DNA of 64,000 bases from an uncultured Acidimicrobiales bacterium (lineage in GTDB: Bacteria; Actinomycetota; Acidimicrobiia; Acidimicrobiales; Bin134): contig OX638344.1 in the NCBI GenBank assembly GCA_951813555.1, positions 3,163,076 to 3,227,075 of the forward strand, given 5' to 3'. Each line of letters starts with the position of its first letter. Within the stretch, counting starts at the first letter, position 1. The notes below the pieces were generated by a model that was given only the letters and a program-made list of their open reading frames with translations, searched no databases and was not told the origin of the DNA. Of the stretch, positions 51,146 to 59,277 are shown in pieces. A program made the position numbers and the translations under genes.

Positions 51146-52327
51146 ATGACAGACTTGGACATGACCGCAATGCGAGATCAGATCCGAGTAATTGACGTCG
51201 ACACCCATCTAACTGAGCCTCACGACCTATGGAGCAGCCGGGCGCCCGCGGCCTATGCCGACCGCCTCCCGAAGGTGGCCGATGTGGACGGACGACCCCA
51301 CTGGATCCTCGACGGGGAGCCCCTGGGCTTCGCCACCGCCAGCGGGGTGGTGCGCCCTGACGGCAGCAAGGCGCTGGGCACCGACTTCATGGGCTGGACT
51401 ATCGACGAGGTCCACCCAGGGGCCTACGACATGGACGCCCGGGTGGAGATTATGGACGAGCTCGGCATCCACGCCCAGATCATCTATCCCAACCTGGCCG
51501 GCTTCGGCAGCCAGAAGTTCGGCCAGATCGAGGACGGGGAGCTCAAGCGGCTATGCGTGTCGGTGTACAACGACGCCATGGCCGAGATCCAGGAGAACTC
51601 CGGCGAGCGGCTGTTCCCGATGGGGCTGATCCCGTGGTGGGACATCGAGGGCTCCATGGCCGAGGCCGAGCGCATCGTCGGCTTGGGCCTTCGGGGCATC
51701 GTGATGTGCAGCGATCCGCAGCTGCGGGGGCTGCCCGACCTGGGCGAGGAGGCTTGGCGGCCACTGTGGGAGTTCTGCTGCGACCAGGAGTTGCCGGCCA
51801 ACTTCCACATCGGGGCCAGCGAGAGCTCGATGGGCTGGTACGGCACTTCTCCGTGGCCATCGCAGGGCGACGACCAGAAGCTGGCCATCGGCTCGGCCAT
51901 GATGTACCTCACCAACGCCCGAGTGCTGGCCAACCTGATCTTCTCCGGAGTGCTGGAGCGGCACCCGACGCTCAAGATCGTGTCGGTGGAGTCGGGGATT
52001 GGCTGGATCCCGTTCGTGCTGGAGTCGCTGGACTACCAGATGGACCAGCTCCGCACCGACGTGCAGGCCCAGTTCAGCCTGCGGCCCAGTGAGTACTTCA
52101 GCCGCCAGATGTACGGCTGCTATTGGTTCGAGGACCTGTCACCCGACTTGCTCATCAATCAGATCGGCCCCGACAACGTGCTGTTCGAGACCGACTTTCC
52201 CCACCCCACCTGCCTGTATCCCTTCGGCCTTGAGCAGGCGTCGAACGCCTTGGGCGATGTGGACGACGACGTAGCCCGCAAGGTGCTCCAGGACAACGCC
52301 GCCGAGCTCTACAAGATCGCGGTCTAG
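51146..52327 (+). CDS. Amidohydrolase 2-family metal-dependent hydrolase
   Basis: The 393-residue TIM-barrel protein has the family start VIDVDTHLTEP (HxE-like metal region), NFHIGASE, the VSVESGIGWIPFVLE segment, and the C-terminal FETDFPHPT with the catalytic Asp. Relatives act as decarboxylases or hydrolases on aromatic or terpenoid breakdown products. It starts 29 bp after the DinB-like gene on the same strand. Confidence 0.85.
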   Translation: MTDLDMTAMRDQIRVIDVDTHLTEPHDLWSSRAPAAYADRLPKVADVDGRPHWILDGEPLGFATASGVVRPDGSKALGTDFMGWTIDEVHPGAYDMDARVEIMDELGIHAQIIYPNLAGFGSQKFGQIEDGELKRLCVSVYNDAMAEIQENSGERLFPMGLIPWWDIEGSMAEAERIVGLGLRGIVMCSDPQLRGLPDLGEEAWRPLWEFCCDQELPANFHIGASESSMGWYGTSPWPSQGDDQKLAIGSAMMYLTNARVLANLIFSGVLERHPTLKIVSVESGIGWIPFVLESLDYQMDQLRTDVQAQFSLRPSEYFSRQMYGCYWFEDLSPDLLINQIGPDNVLFETDFPHPTCLYPFGLEQASNALGDVDDDVARKVLQDNAAELYKIAV

Positions 52328-52330
52328 CCC

Positions 52331-53071
52331 TTAGAGATCCTCATAGTCGATCCGGTCGCTGCGGTGGGGCTGGCGGCCGGTTCGGAACGGGCTGAGGGGG
52401 GCGTCGACCAGCAGGAACCGGTGCCAGCCTTCCACCAAGTGATCCACCCCGGCCCGCCATAGAACAAGCCCCGGATCGCTGCGCTGGGCCATTTCGAAGT
52501 CGGCCCACGCCTCCCAGGTGGGGATGGCCCACAGCAAGAAGGCCTCATCGTCGGCCACCATGGCCGTTTCCCACGCCCCGGCCAGCTCCCAGCCGAAGGG
52601 CTCATAGGCGGCGATAGCGTCGGTGCGCACACGCTCCAAGAACTCGGCTGACGCGCCCCGCTTGAGGCTTACCTGCTCGTGGGCATAGCACTCGCCGGTC
52701 ACGCCGTCGGCGCATAGCTCCTCGATCGTGCGGGTCCACGGGGCGGGCACCAGCAGCCGGTCGGTGCCCGAGCGGCGGTAGTTGGCCGCCTGGGCCCACC
52801 ACTTGGCCAGCTTGGGATCCTGCATGCCGGCACCCTGGCACTCATGGCGAAACGAGGTAGCCATGCCGTCCCAGCCATCCTCCTCCCAAAGATTCAGCAC
52901 CTGGGGCCATCCCCTGGTGGTGCCCACGATGCCCCACACCCCGTAGCAGAACTGGTCGCGCTCGTCTTGGGCGATGGGCGACCAGTTAGCCGTCATGTGG
53001 TGCATGTAGTTGGCCCGGTTCTGGCCGATGATGTCGATGAACTCGTGGATGTAGAGCTTGTGGTTGGCCAC
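52331..53071 (-). CDS. NIPSNAP/dimeric alpha-beta barrel-like protein of unknown function
   Basis: The 246-residue protein seems to contain two ferredoxin-like halves. The first has LYIHEFIDIIGQNRANYMHHM and YGVWGIVGTTRGWPQVLNLWEEDGW, the second YEPFGWELAGAWETAMVADDEAFLLWAIPTWEAWADFE. These recall NIPSNAP-type domains, which often accompany catabolic genes. GTG 53069-53071 is 2 nt after the enoyl-CoA hydratase stop, so the two are co-transcribed. No catalytic residues can be assigned. Confidence 0.6.
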   Translation of the reverse strand: MANHKLYIHEFIDIIGQNRANYMHHMTANWSPIAQDERDQFCYGVWGIVGTTRGWPQVLNLWEEDGWDGMATSFRHECQGAGMQDPKLAKWWAQAANYRRSGTDRLLVPAPWTRTIEELCADGVTGECYAHEQVSLKRGASAEFLERVRTDAIAAYEPFGWELAGAWETAMVADDEAFLLWAIPTWEAWADFEMAQRSDPGLVLWRAGVDHLVEGWHRFLLVDAPLSPFRTGRQPHRSDRIDYEDL

Positions 53072-53073
53072 GG

Positions 53074-53889
53074 TCAGCCTTTCGCCCCGCCGCCGAAGTT
53101 CGGAGTGCGCTTGTTCAAGAAAGCGTCCACCGCCTCGCGATGGTCGTCGGTGTCGAAGGTGATGGCCTCCAGGGCGAAGGCCAGATCGTAGAAGCGGTTC
53201 ACCCGGTCTTCCAGCTCTTTGTTGCACAGCCGCTTGTTGAACTCGATGGCGTGTCGGGGCCCGGCCGCCAGTCGCTGGGCCATGGCGACCGCCGAGGCCA
53301 GAACCTCATCAGTGGGAACCACATGGTTGACCAGGCCGAATCGCTCCGCTTGGGCGGCGTCGAGCAAGTCGCCGGTCATGAGCAGCTCTTTGGCCCGGTT
53401 GAGCCCCACCAATATCGGCCACAGCACCGCTCCCCCGTCGCCGGCCACCAGCCCCGCATTCACGTGGGGGTCGCCGATCCGAGCGGCGTCGCTCAGATAG
53501 ACGATGTCGCAGAACAGCGCCAGCGACGCTCCCAGGCCGATGGCGTGGCCGTTGACCGCGGCCACCATCGGCTGGCGCACCCGAAGCGCGCCTCGGGCGA
53601 TGTCGATGCCGTCGTCGAGCAGGTCGGGACGGCCCTCGGGATAACCGCTTTCCAGATTCTCCTCCATGACCGCGAAGTCGGCGCCCACGCAGAATGACCG
53701 GCCCGCGCCGGTGAGCACCACCGCACGCACATCGGCGTCGGTGGCTATGCGGCGATAGAGGTCCCGCAGATCGAGGTGCATCTGCTTGTTGAGACCGTTG
53801 CCCCGATCAGGCCGATTCAGCGTGGCGGTGAGCACTCCAGAGGAGTCGATCTCGGTGGTGATGGTTTCCAATCCGTACCGGTCGGCCAT
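53074..53889 (-). CDS. Enoyl-CoA hydratase/isomerase family protein
   Basis: The 271-residue crotonase-fold enzyme has the oxyanion-hole segments GAGRSFCVGADFAVME and AAVNGHAIGLGASLALFCDIVY. The classical hydratase Glu pair is not clear: the position after ARIGDPHVNAGLVAGDGGAV has Asp and Gly. It may therefore be an isomerase, hydrolase or another crotonase. ATG 53887-53889 is divergent from the oxidoreductase gene with 46 bp between. Confidence 0.84.
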   Translation of the reverse strand: MADRYGLETITTEIDSSGVLTATLNRPDRGNGLNKQMHLDLRDLYRRIATDADVRAVVLTGAGRSFCVGADFAVMEENLESGYPEGRPDLLDDGIDIARGALRVRQPMVAAVNGHAIGLGASLALFCDIVYLSDAARIGDPHVNAGLVAGDGGAVLWPILVGLNRAKELLMTGDLLDAAQAERFGLVNHVVPTDEVLASAVAMAQRLAAGPRHAIEFNKRLCNKELEDRVNRFYDLAFALEAITFDTDDHREAVDAFLNKRTPNFGGGAKG

Positions 53890-53935
53890 GGCGTTAGCTT
53901 CGCACTTGGCTGGCCGAATGGGGAAAGCTAGGCAA

Positions 53936-54925
53936 ATGCGAGCTTGGGTGGTCGAAGGATCGGGAGCGCCGGGAGAGGTACTGCGCTTGACCGACAGGGA
54001 CGCGCCCGATCCTCGGGAGGGAACGTTTCTGATGAAAGTTGGGGCGGTGGGCGTGGGCCTGCCTGACGTGTTCATGTGCCGAGGGGTGTACCCGCTGGGA
54101 CCCTCGAAGGGTTGTTTCACCCCCGGCCAAGAAGTGTGCGGAACCGTCGTCGAAGCCGGCGACGGAGTAGACCTGGAACCCGGCCAGCGGGTGATGGCGG
54201 TCACCTCGTTTCAGACCGGCGACGGCGGATTCGCCGAGTTGTGCCTCGGGCTGGGGGGCTCGGCGTTCACCGTGCCCGACTCCATGGACGACGCCGCCGC
54301 GGCGGGATTCTTGATCCCGTACCACACCGCCTGGATCGGCCTGGTGCGCCGAGGCGGACTGGCACCGGCCGAGACGCTGCTGGTGCTGGGGGCGGCCGGG
54401 GGCACCGGGGCGGCGGCCTGTTCGCTGGGCGCGGCATTGGGGGCCCGGGTTATCGGGGTGGCCGGCGGACCAGAGCGCTGCGAAGTGGCGGCTTCTTTCG
54501 GCGCCCACCAGACGGTGGACCACCGGGTGCGAGACATCGCCGCCGCGGTCATGGACCTGACCGACGGGCGAGGGGTGGACGTGGTGTACGACCCGGTGGG
54601 GGGCGACGCCTATACCGCCGCATCCCGGTGCGTGGCCCGCGACGCCCGAATCGTGCTCATCGGGTTCGCCAGCGGCGAGTGGGCGCCCGTGAACGTCCGC
54701 CATGTGGTACAGCGCAACTACTCGGTGGTGGGGGCCATTCCGGCCCGCTACAGCCGAGAGGAGCGGCTGGCCGACCACCGCGAGCTCAGCGCGCTCTGGG
54801 ACGCGGGCAGCATTGCCTCTGTGGTCACGGCCTCTTATCCGCTAGAGGAACTTCCTGAAGCCATGAGGGCCTTGGAATCCCGCGAGGTGATCGGCCGGGT
54901 TGTTCTGGACCTTTCGTCGGGCTGA
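53936..54925 (+). CDS. Zinc-type alcohol dehydrogenase/quinone oxidoreductase-like MDR enzyme
   Basis: The 329-residue medium-chain dehydrogenase/reductase has an N-terminal GroES-like domain (GVGLPDVFMCRGVYPLGP, FTPGQEVCGTVVEAGDGV) and a Rossmann domain with VLGAAGGTGAAACSLGAALGARVIGVAG. Zinc ligands are not evident, so it belongs to the NADPH:quinone oxidoreductase side of the family. The next gene on the same strand, a luciferase-like enzyme, begins 57 bp later. Confidence 0.84.
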   Translation: MRAWVVEGSGAPGEVLRLTDRDAPDPREGTFLMKVGAVGVGLPDVFMCRGVYPLGPSKGCFTPGQEVCGTVVEAGDGVDLEPGQRVMAVTSFQTGDGGFAELCLGLGGSAFTVPDSMDDAAAAGFLIPYHTAWIGLVRRGGLAPAETLLVLGAAGGTGAAACSLGAALGARVIGVAGGPERCEVAASFGAHQTVDHRVRDIAAAVMDLTDGRGVDVVYDPVGGDAYTAASRCVARDARIVLIGFASGEWAPVNVRHVVQRNYSVVGAIPARYSREERLADHRELSALWDAGSIASVVTASYPLEELPEAMRALESREVIGRVVLDLSSG

Positions 54926-54982
54926 GCCTGCCCAGAAACCGGCGAGTATTCTGCGGGCCGCAGCCATAGAGGGAGGAACACC

Positions 54983-56176
54983 GTGGAGTTCGCCATTTTC
55001 TTGCAGGGATCGCCCCGTCGGGGCGGGGCCCGCAGCCCCTACTGGGAGCATCAGTCCTTCGAGAACGAATTGGAGATCGTACGGGTCGCCGACCAGCACA
55101 ACTGGAAGTACATCTGGGTGAGCGAGCACCACTTCCTGGAGGACTACTCCCACACGTCGGCCAGCGAGGTGTTCATGGCCTACTCCTTCGCCCAGACCTC
55201 CCAGATCCACATGGGGTCGGGCATCTTCAACCTGAACCCCATCGTGAACCACCCCATCAAATTGGCCGAGCGGGTGGCCATGCTCGACCACATGAGCAAG
55301 GGCCGGTTCGAGTTCGGCACCGGCCGAGGAGCGGGCAGCCATGAGATCGGCGGCTTCGGCCTCGACCCGTCGGATACCAAGGCCAACTGGGACGAGGTGA
55401 TCTGGGAGTTCAAGAAGATCTGGGGCGGCACCGCCTACTCCCATCCCGACGGCGCCGCCTTCCAAACCCCCGAAACCGGTACCTGGGGCACCTTCAATGT
55501 GCTACCCAAGCCCTACTGCCACTCGCATCCGCCCATGTGGGTGGCCGCGGGCAACACCCCCACCTATGAAAAGGCCGCCCGCCATGGGCTCGGCGTGCTG
55601 GGGTTCAACGTGTCGGCCATCTACGACATGGCCCCCCACGTGGAGGCCTATAAGAACGCCATCCCCTCCGCCGAGCCCGCCGGTGAGTACGTGAACGACA
55701 ACGTGATGATCGCCAATGGCCTGGTTTGCCTGGAAGACGGACAGGAGGCCCGCCGAGTGGTGGTCGAGCAGATGCAGCTCAGCTACCTCCAGTCGCTGGT
55801 GTTCAAGTACCACGACACCTTCCCCAAGCCCGAGGGATTGCCCGTTTACCCCGAGCTGGTCCCCGAGCCCACCATCGAAGACGTGGAGGAGCGCATCGAG
55901 GCCGGCTTCCTGCTGTGCGGCGACCCCGACGAGGTGCTGGAGCAAGTCAAGCGCTACGACGAGATCGGCTGCGACCAGGTGTCGTTCGGCCTCCCCATCC
56001 AGCTCGACCATGAGGTTTGCCTGGAGACCATCCGGCTGTTCGGCACCCATGTGATCCCCAAGCTGGACAAAGACCCGCTGCACCGCAGCACCCGCCAGCG
56101 GATCGAGTACGGCGGCCCGCTGGAGATGACCCCCGACCCGCTCTACGAAGTTCCCCGGGCCGAGGAATACAAGTAA
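54983..56176 (+). CDS. Luciferase-like (LLM class) flavin-dependent monooxygenase
   Basis: The 397-residue TIM-barrel enzyme has MEFAIFLQ at the start, the SEHHFLEDYSHTSASEVFMAY segment with the conserved His pair, and AMLDHMSKGRFEFGTGRGAGSHEIGGFG. It oxidises a substrate with reduced FMN or F420; which cofactor is not decidable here. The GTG start is preceded by GGGAGGA at a good distance. Confidence 0.86.
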   Translation: MEFAIFLQGSPRRGGARSPYWEHQSFENELEIVRVADQHNWKYIWVSEHHFLEDYSHTSASEVFMAYSFAQTSQIHMGSGIFNLNPIVNHPIKLAERVAMLDHMSKGRFEFGTGRGAGSHEIGGFGLDPSDTKANWDEVIWEFKKIWGGTAYSHPDGAAFQTPETGTWGTFNVLPKPYCHSHPPMWVAAGNTPTYEKAARHGLGVLGFNVSAIYDMAPHVEAYKNAIPSAEPAGEYVNDNVMIANGLVCLEDGQEARRVVVEQMQLSYLQSLVFKYHDTFPKPEGLPVYPELVPEPTIEDVEERIEAGFLLCGDPDEVLEQVKRYDEIGCDQVSFGLPIQLDHEVCLETIRLFGTHVIPKLDKDPLHRSTRQRIEYGGPLEMTPDPLYEVPRAEEYK

Positions 56177-56319
56177 ATGCACGCCGCTCTTCCCCTAGCG
56201 CGCGTCCGGGCAGCGGGTCCTGTCTCCGAGGCGGCTCGGCGGACGGTGCCACCCAGTCCTGGCCTCGGAGCCACCCACCGCCCTCGGGGGACCCAGTTCA
56301 AGCGGTGAGCGGCGGGACA

Positions 56320-57387
56320 ATGGAGAGGGAGGAGCTGCGGGCGCCGCTGGCCGGGTGGCTGGCCGACCGGCTGGGTGCTTCCAGCGTGGACGTGGGCTCC
56401 TTCGAAGTTCCCTCGGGCGGCTATTCGGCGGAGACCCTACTGTTCGACGCGGCCATTGATCGGGGTGCCAACTTTACTGTCGAGCGGTTTGTTGTCCGCC
56501 GAGAACTGCCCGAGCCGCCGGTGTACCCCCAGCAGGCGCCGGGTGAGCTCGATGTCGAGGTGGACATCCAATACCGGGTCATGGCCGCGGTGGCCGCCCA
56601 CAGCGACGCCCCCATCGCCCCTTTGGTGGGCTACGAAGCCGACGACACCGTGCTCGGAGGCCCGTTCTTCGTGATGGGGTTCGTGGACGGCGACATCCCC
56701 CGGGAAGATCCCATCTACACCAGCGCTGGCTTTTTCTTCGACGCCCAGCCCGAACAGCGCCGCCAGCTGGTGGACCGGGGTCTGCGGACCATGGCCCAGA
56801 TTCACGGCATCGACTGGGAGGCGGCCGGGTTTCACTGGTTGGTGGCCACCGGTGACCGACCGGGAACCGACACCCAGGTGAGGATCTGGCGGGACTACTC
56901 CGACCGGGAGCTGAACGGCCGAGGCCACCCGGTGCTTGAGGCCGGTTTCGCCTATCTCTACGAGAACATGCCCTCCGACGACGGCTTGTGTCTGAACTGG
57001 GGCGATGGTCGACCCGGCAACATCATCTGGCAGGACTTCGAGCCGGCCTGTGTCACCGACTTCGAGGCTGCCTGCATCTCCTCGCCGCTGGTGGACCTGG
57101 GGTGGTGGCTCATGTTCGACCGGTGGTCGCACGAGCACATGGGCAACCAGCCCCGCCTGGATGGCGAGCCCACCCGGGCCGAACAGCGCGATCTTTACGC
57201 CTCCCACGCGGGCCATGACCCGGGCGACACCACCTGGTACGAGGTTTTCGCCGCGGCGCGCTACACCGCCATCGTGGTGAGGGTGATGAACCGCACGGTG
57301 TTGCGGGGCGAGATGCCCGCCGACAACCCCTTCTGGCTGGAGAACCCCTCCAGCGACTGCCTCAGAGCCCTGTTAGACGAACTCTGA
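56320..57387 (+). CDS. Aminoglycoside phosphotransferase-family (APH/ACAD10-like) kinase
   Basis: The 355-residue protein has a kinase-like fold: VERFVVRRELPE (ATP-site Lys/Arg region), FFVMGFVDGDIP hinge, catalytic loop NWGDGRPGNIIWQD with Asp and Asn kept (the usual His is replaced by Trp), and VTDFEAACISSPLVDLGWWL with the metal Asp. Actinobacterial members next to CoA genes are thought to phosphorylate hydroxyacids or acyl substrates, as in the ACAD10 N-terminal domain. ATG 56320 is chosen; GTG 56305 is possible. Confidence 0.8.
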   Translation: MEREELRAPLAGWLADRLGASSVDVGSFEVPSGGYSAETLLFDAAIDRGANFTVERFVVRRELPEPPVYPQQAPGELDVEVDIQYRVMAAVAAHSDAPIAPLVGYEADDTVLGGPFFVMGFVDGDIPREDPIYTSAGFFFDAQPEQRRQLVDRGLRTMAQIHGIDWEAAGFHWLVATGDRPGTDTQVRIWRDYSDRELNGRGHPVLEAGFAYLYENMPSDDGLCLNWGDGRPGNIIWQDFEPACVTDFEAACISSPLVDLGWWLMFDRWSHEHMGNQPRLDGEPTRAEQRDLYASHAGHDPGDTTWYEVFAAARYTAIVVRVMNRTVLRGEMPADNPFWLENPSSDCLRALLDEL

Positions 57388-57408
57388 GCGGTATTCGGCT
57401 GGCCTTGG

Positions 57409-57789
57409 TTAGCTGCCGACCACCCGGTCGGTCTGCTCGCGGTATTCGTAGATGAGGCGCACCAGCCAATAGCGCATGAAGCGCTTGAACGAGCTGATCG
57501 CGATCATCACCAGGCCGATGAACGTGAGGGTGAGGCCGAATATGGCGGAAACGACCAGGTCGATGTGGTTGGACTGATGGAGATTGCCACCCTCTGTGTC
57601 GTAGGGCTTGCCGGTCAAGAAGAAGGAGACCACGGTAAAGGCCAGGCCGACAATCGTGAGGATCAACCCGATGCGGAACACCCATCGATCGGGATTGGCC
57701 CGGCCGCCGGAGGCCCGGAGCTGGGCCACCTCTTGGTGGAACTCCTCCAGCCGGCCGCTGTCGCCCGCGGCGTCGGTTGCATCACTCAT
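57409..57789 (-). CDS. Small two-helix membrane protein of unknown function
   Basis: The 126-residue protein has a hydrophilic, likely cytoplasmic N-terminus, two membrane helices (FRIGLILTIVGLAFTVVSFFL and IDLVVSAIFGLTLTFIGLVMIAI), and a basic C-terminal tail. It lies 10 bp downstream of livF in the same direction, so it is probably part of the transporter operon. No family was recognised. Confidence 0.72.
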   Translation of the reverse strand: MSDATDAAGDSGRLEEFHQEVAQLRASGGRANPDRWVFRIGLILTIVGLAFTVVSFFLTGKPYDTEGGNLHQSNHIDLVVSAIFGLTLTFIGLVMIAISSFKRFMRYWLVRLIYEYREQTDRVVGS

Positions 57790-57799
57790 AGTCTTCTCC

Positions 57800-58516
57800 T
57801 CAGGACATGCCTAGGTAGGCGGCGGTCAATTCTTCGGCGATTTCTTCGGGCGGCCCAGTGCGCTGGATGCGACCGTGGAGCATGATGGCAGCCTCATTGG
57901 CCACTCCCAAAACTGCTTGGGCGAACTGCTCGACGATCAGGATGGAGAGTCCGGCTTCTGCCAGGGTCGCCACCTGTTCGTAGAGCTCTTCCACGATGAT
58001 GGGGGCCAGCCCCATAGACAGCTCATCGAGCATCAAGATGGCCGGGTCGGTGGACAGCGCTCGGGACATGGCCAGCATCTGCTGCTCGCCTCCCGACAAT
58101 GTGCCCGCCATCTGGGTGCGGCGTTCCTGCAAGCGGGGGAACTGGGCGAAGGCCCGCTCCTGCACCTGCTTGTAGGACACGCCGGCGTAGGTGGACATTC
58201 TCAGGTTCTCGGCCACGGTCAGGTTGGGGAAGATGCCTCGGCCCTCGGGGATAAGGCACACCCCGGCTCGGGCCAGGCGGTCGGGGGAGACCCCGTTCAC
58301 CTCGTGGCCGTCGAGCAGCACCGAGCCAGCGTGGGGCTGGATCTGGCCGCTGGCCACCCCCAGCGTGGTGGTCTTGCCCGCCCCGTTGGGTCCCAACAGG
58401 GCGTACACCGTGCCGGGCATGACCCGGAGGTCCACCCCGTGAAGCACGTCGATGGTGCCGTAGCCGGCCCGGATGCCGACCAGCTCCAACAGCGGGGTTG
58501 CCCCCTCGGCGCTCAT
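57800..58516 (-). CDS. livF: Branched-chain amino acid-type ABC transporter ATP-binding protein
   Basis: The 238-residue ATPase has GPNGAGKTT, LSGGEQQMLAMSRAL and ILMLDELSMGLAP (the usual Pro after Glu is Leu), with the short LivF layout ending in AAYLG. Its ATG overlaps the livG stop. The operon is binding protein, livHM, livG, livF and the small membrane protein. Confidence 0.92.
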   Translation of the reverse strand: MSAEGATPLLELVGIRAGYGTIDVLHGVDLRVMPGTVYALLGPNGAGKTTTLGVASGQIQPHAGSVLLDGHEVNGVSPDRLARAGVCLIPEGRGIFPNLTVAENLRMSTYAGVSYKQVQERAFAQFPRLQERRTQMAGTLSGGEQQMLAMSRALSTDPAILMLDELSMGLAPIIVEELYEQVATLAEAGLSILIVEQFAQAVLGVANEAAIMLHGRIQRTGPPEEIAEELTAAYLGMS

Positions 58517-59277
58517 TCGTCGACCCCCGTGTAAGCCGCCCGAAACTCGTCACTCCCCAAGTAGGCAGCCCGAACCGCAGTATCGGCCTGCACTTCAATG
58601 GGGGTGCCCACCGCGATGATCTTGCCGAAGTCCAGCACATGGATGCGGGCGCAAACACCCATCACGAAACTCATGTCGTGTTCCACCAGCAATACTGCGA
58701 GATCGTTGTCTTTGTCGGCGACTAGTTCCAGCAGCAGCTGGCCAATGGAAGTGGTCTCCTCCTCGTTCAATCCAGAAGACGGCTCGTCCAAAAGCAGCAC
58801 CCTTGGCCGACAGGCCAACGCACGGGCCAACTCAACCAGCCGGGCACTGCCGGTGGGGAGCGTGCCCACAGTTACATCGGCCACTTCATCGAGGCCCACC
58901 TTGCCCAGCATCTCGTGGGCCACTTCGCCCACCCTCCGGTGCTTCCACTTGGCCCGGTGGTTCTTCTCCACCGCCACCCGCACGTTGTCGAACGCGCTCA
59001 GCGTGTTGAACGCCTCCAGCTTCTGAAAGGTGCGGGCGATACCCATCTGCGACCGCTTGGCCACGGTGGACCGGGTTATGTCGTGCCCGTCGAACTTCAC
59101 CCTGCCGCTGGTGGGGGGCAACAAGCCGGTGACCACGTTGAACAGCGTGGTCTTGCCCGCGCCGTTGGGGCCGATGAGGCCAGTAACCTCACCTGAGTCG
59201 ATGTCCACCGAGGCGTTGTCGAGGGCCACCACGCCGCCGAAGCGCATGACCACTTGCTCAGCTTCGAGAAGTGCCAT
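58513..59277 (-). CDS. livG: Branched-chain amino acid-type ABC transporter ATP-binding protein
   Basis: The 254-residue ATPase has GPNGAGKTTLFNVVTG, the LivG-specific GIARTFQKLEAFNTLSAFDNVRVA region, VLLLDEPSSGLN and VEHDMSFVM. The signature is weak: LPTGSARLVELARAL replaces LSGGQ. It starts 20 bp inside the end of livHM. It is the only LivG in the window and may also serve the fused transporter at 47101-50112. Confidence 0.92.
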   Translation of the reverse strand: MALLEAEQVVMRFGGVVALDNASVDIDSGEVTGLIGPNGAGKTTLFNVVTGLLPPTSGRVKFDGHDITRSTVAKRSQMGIARTFQKLEAFNTLSAFDNVRVAVEKNHRAKWKHRRVGEVAHEMLGKVGLDEVADVTVGTLPTGSARLVELARALACRPRVLLLDEPSSGLNEEETTSIGQLLLELVADKDNDLAVLLVEHDMSFVMGVCARIHVLDFGKIIAVGTPIEVQADTAVRAAYLGSDEFRAAYTGVDE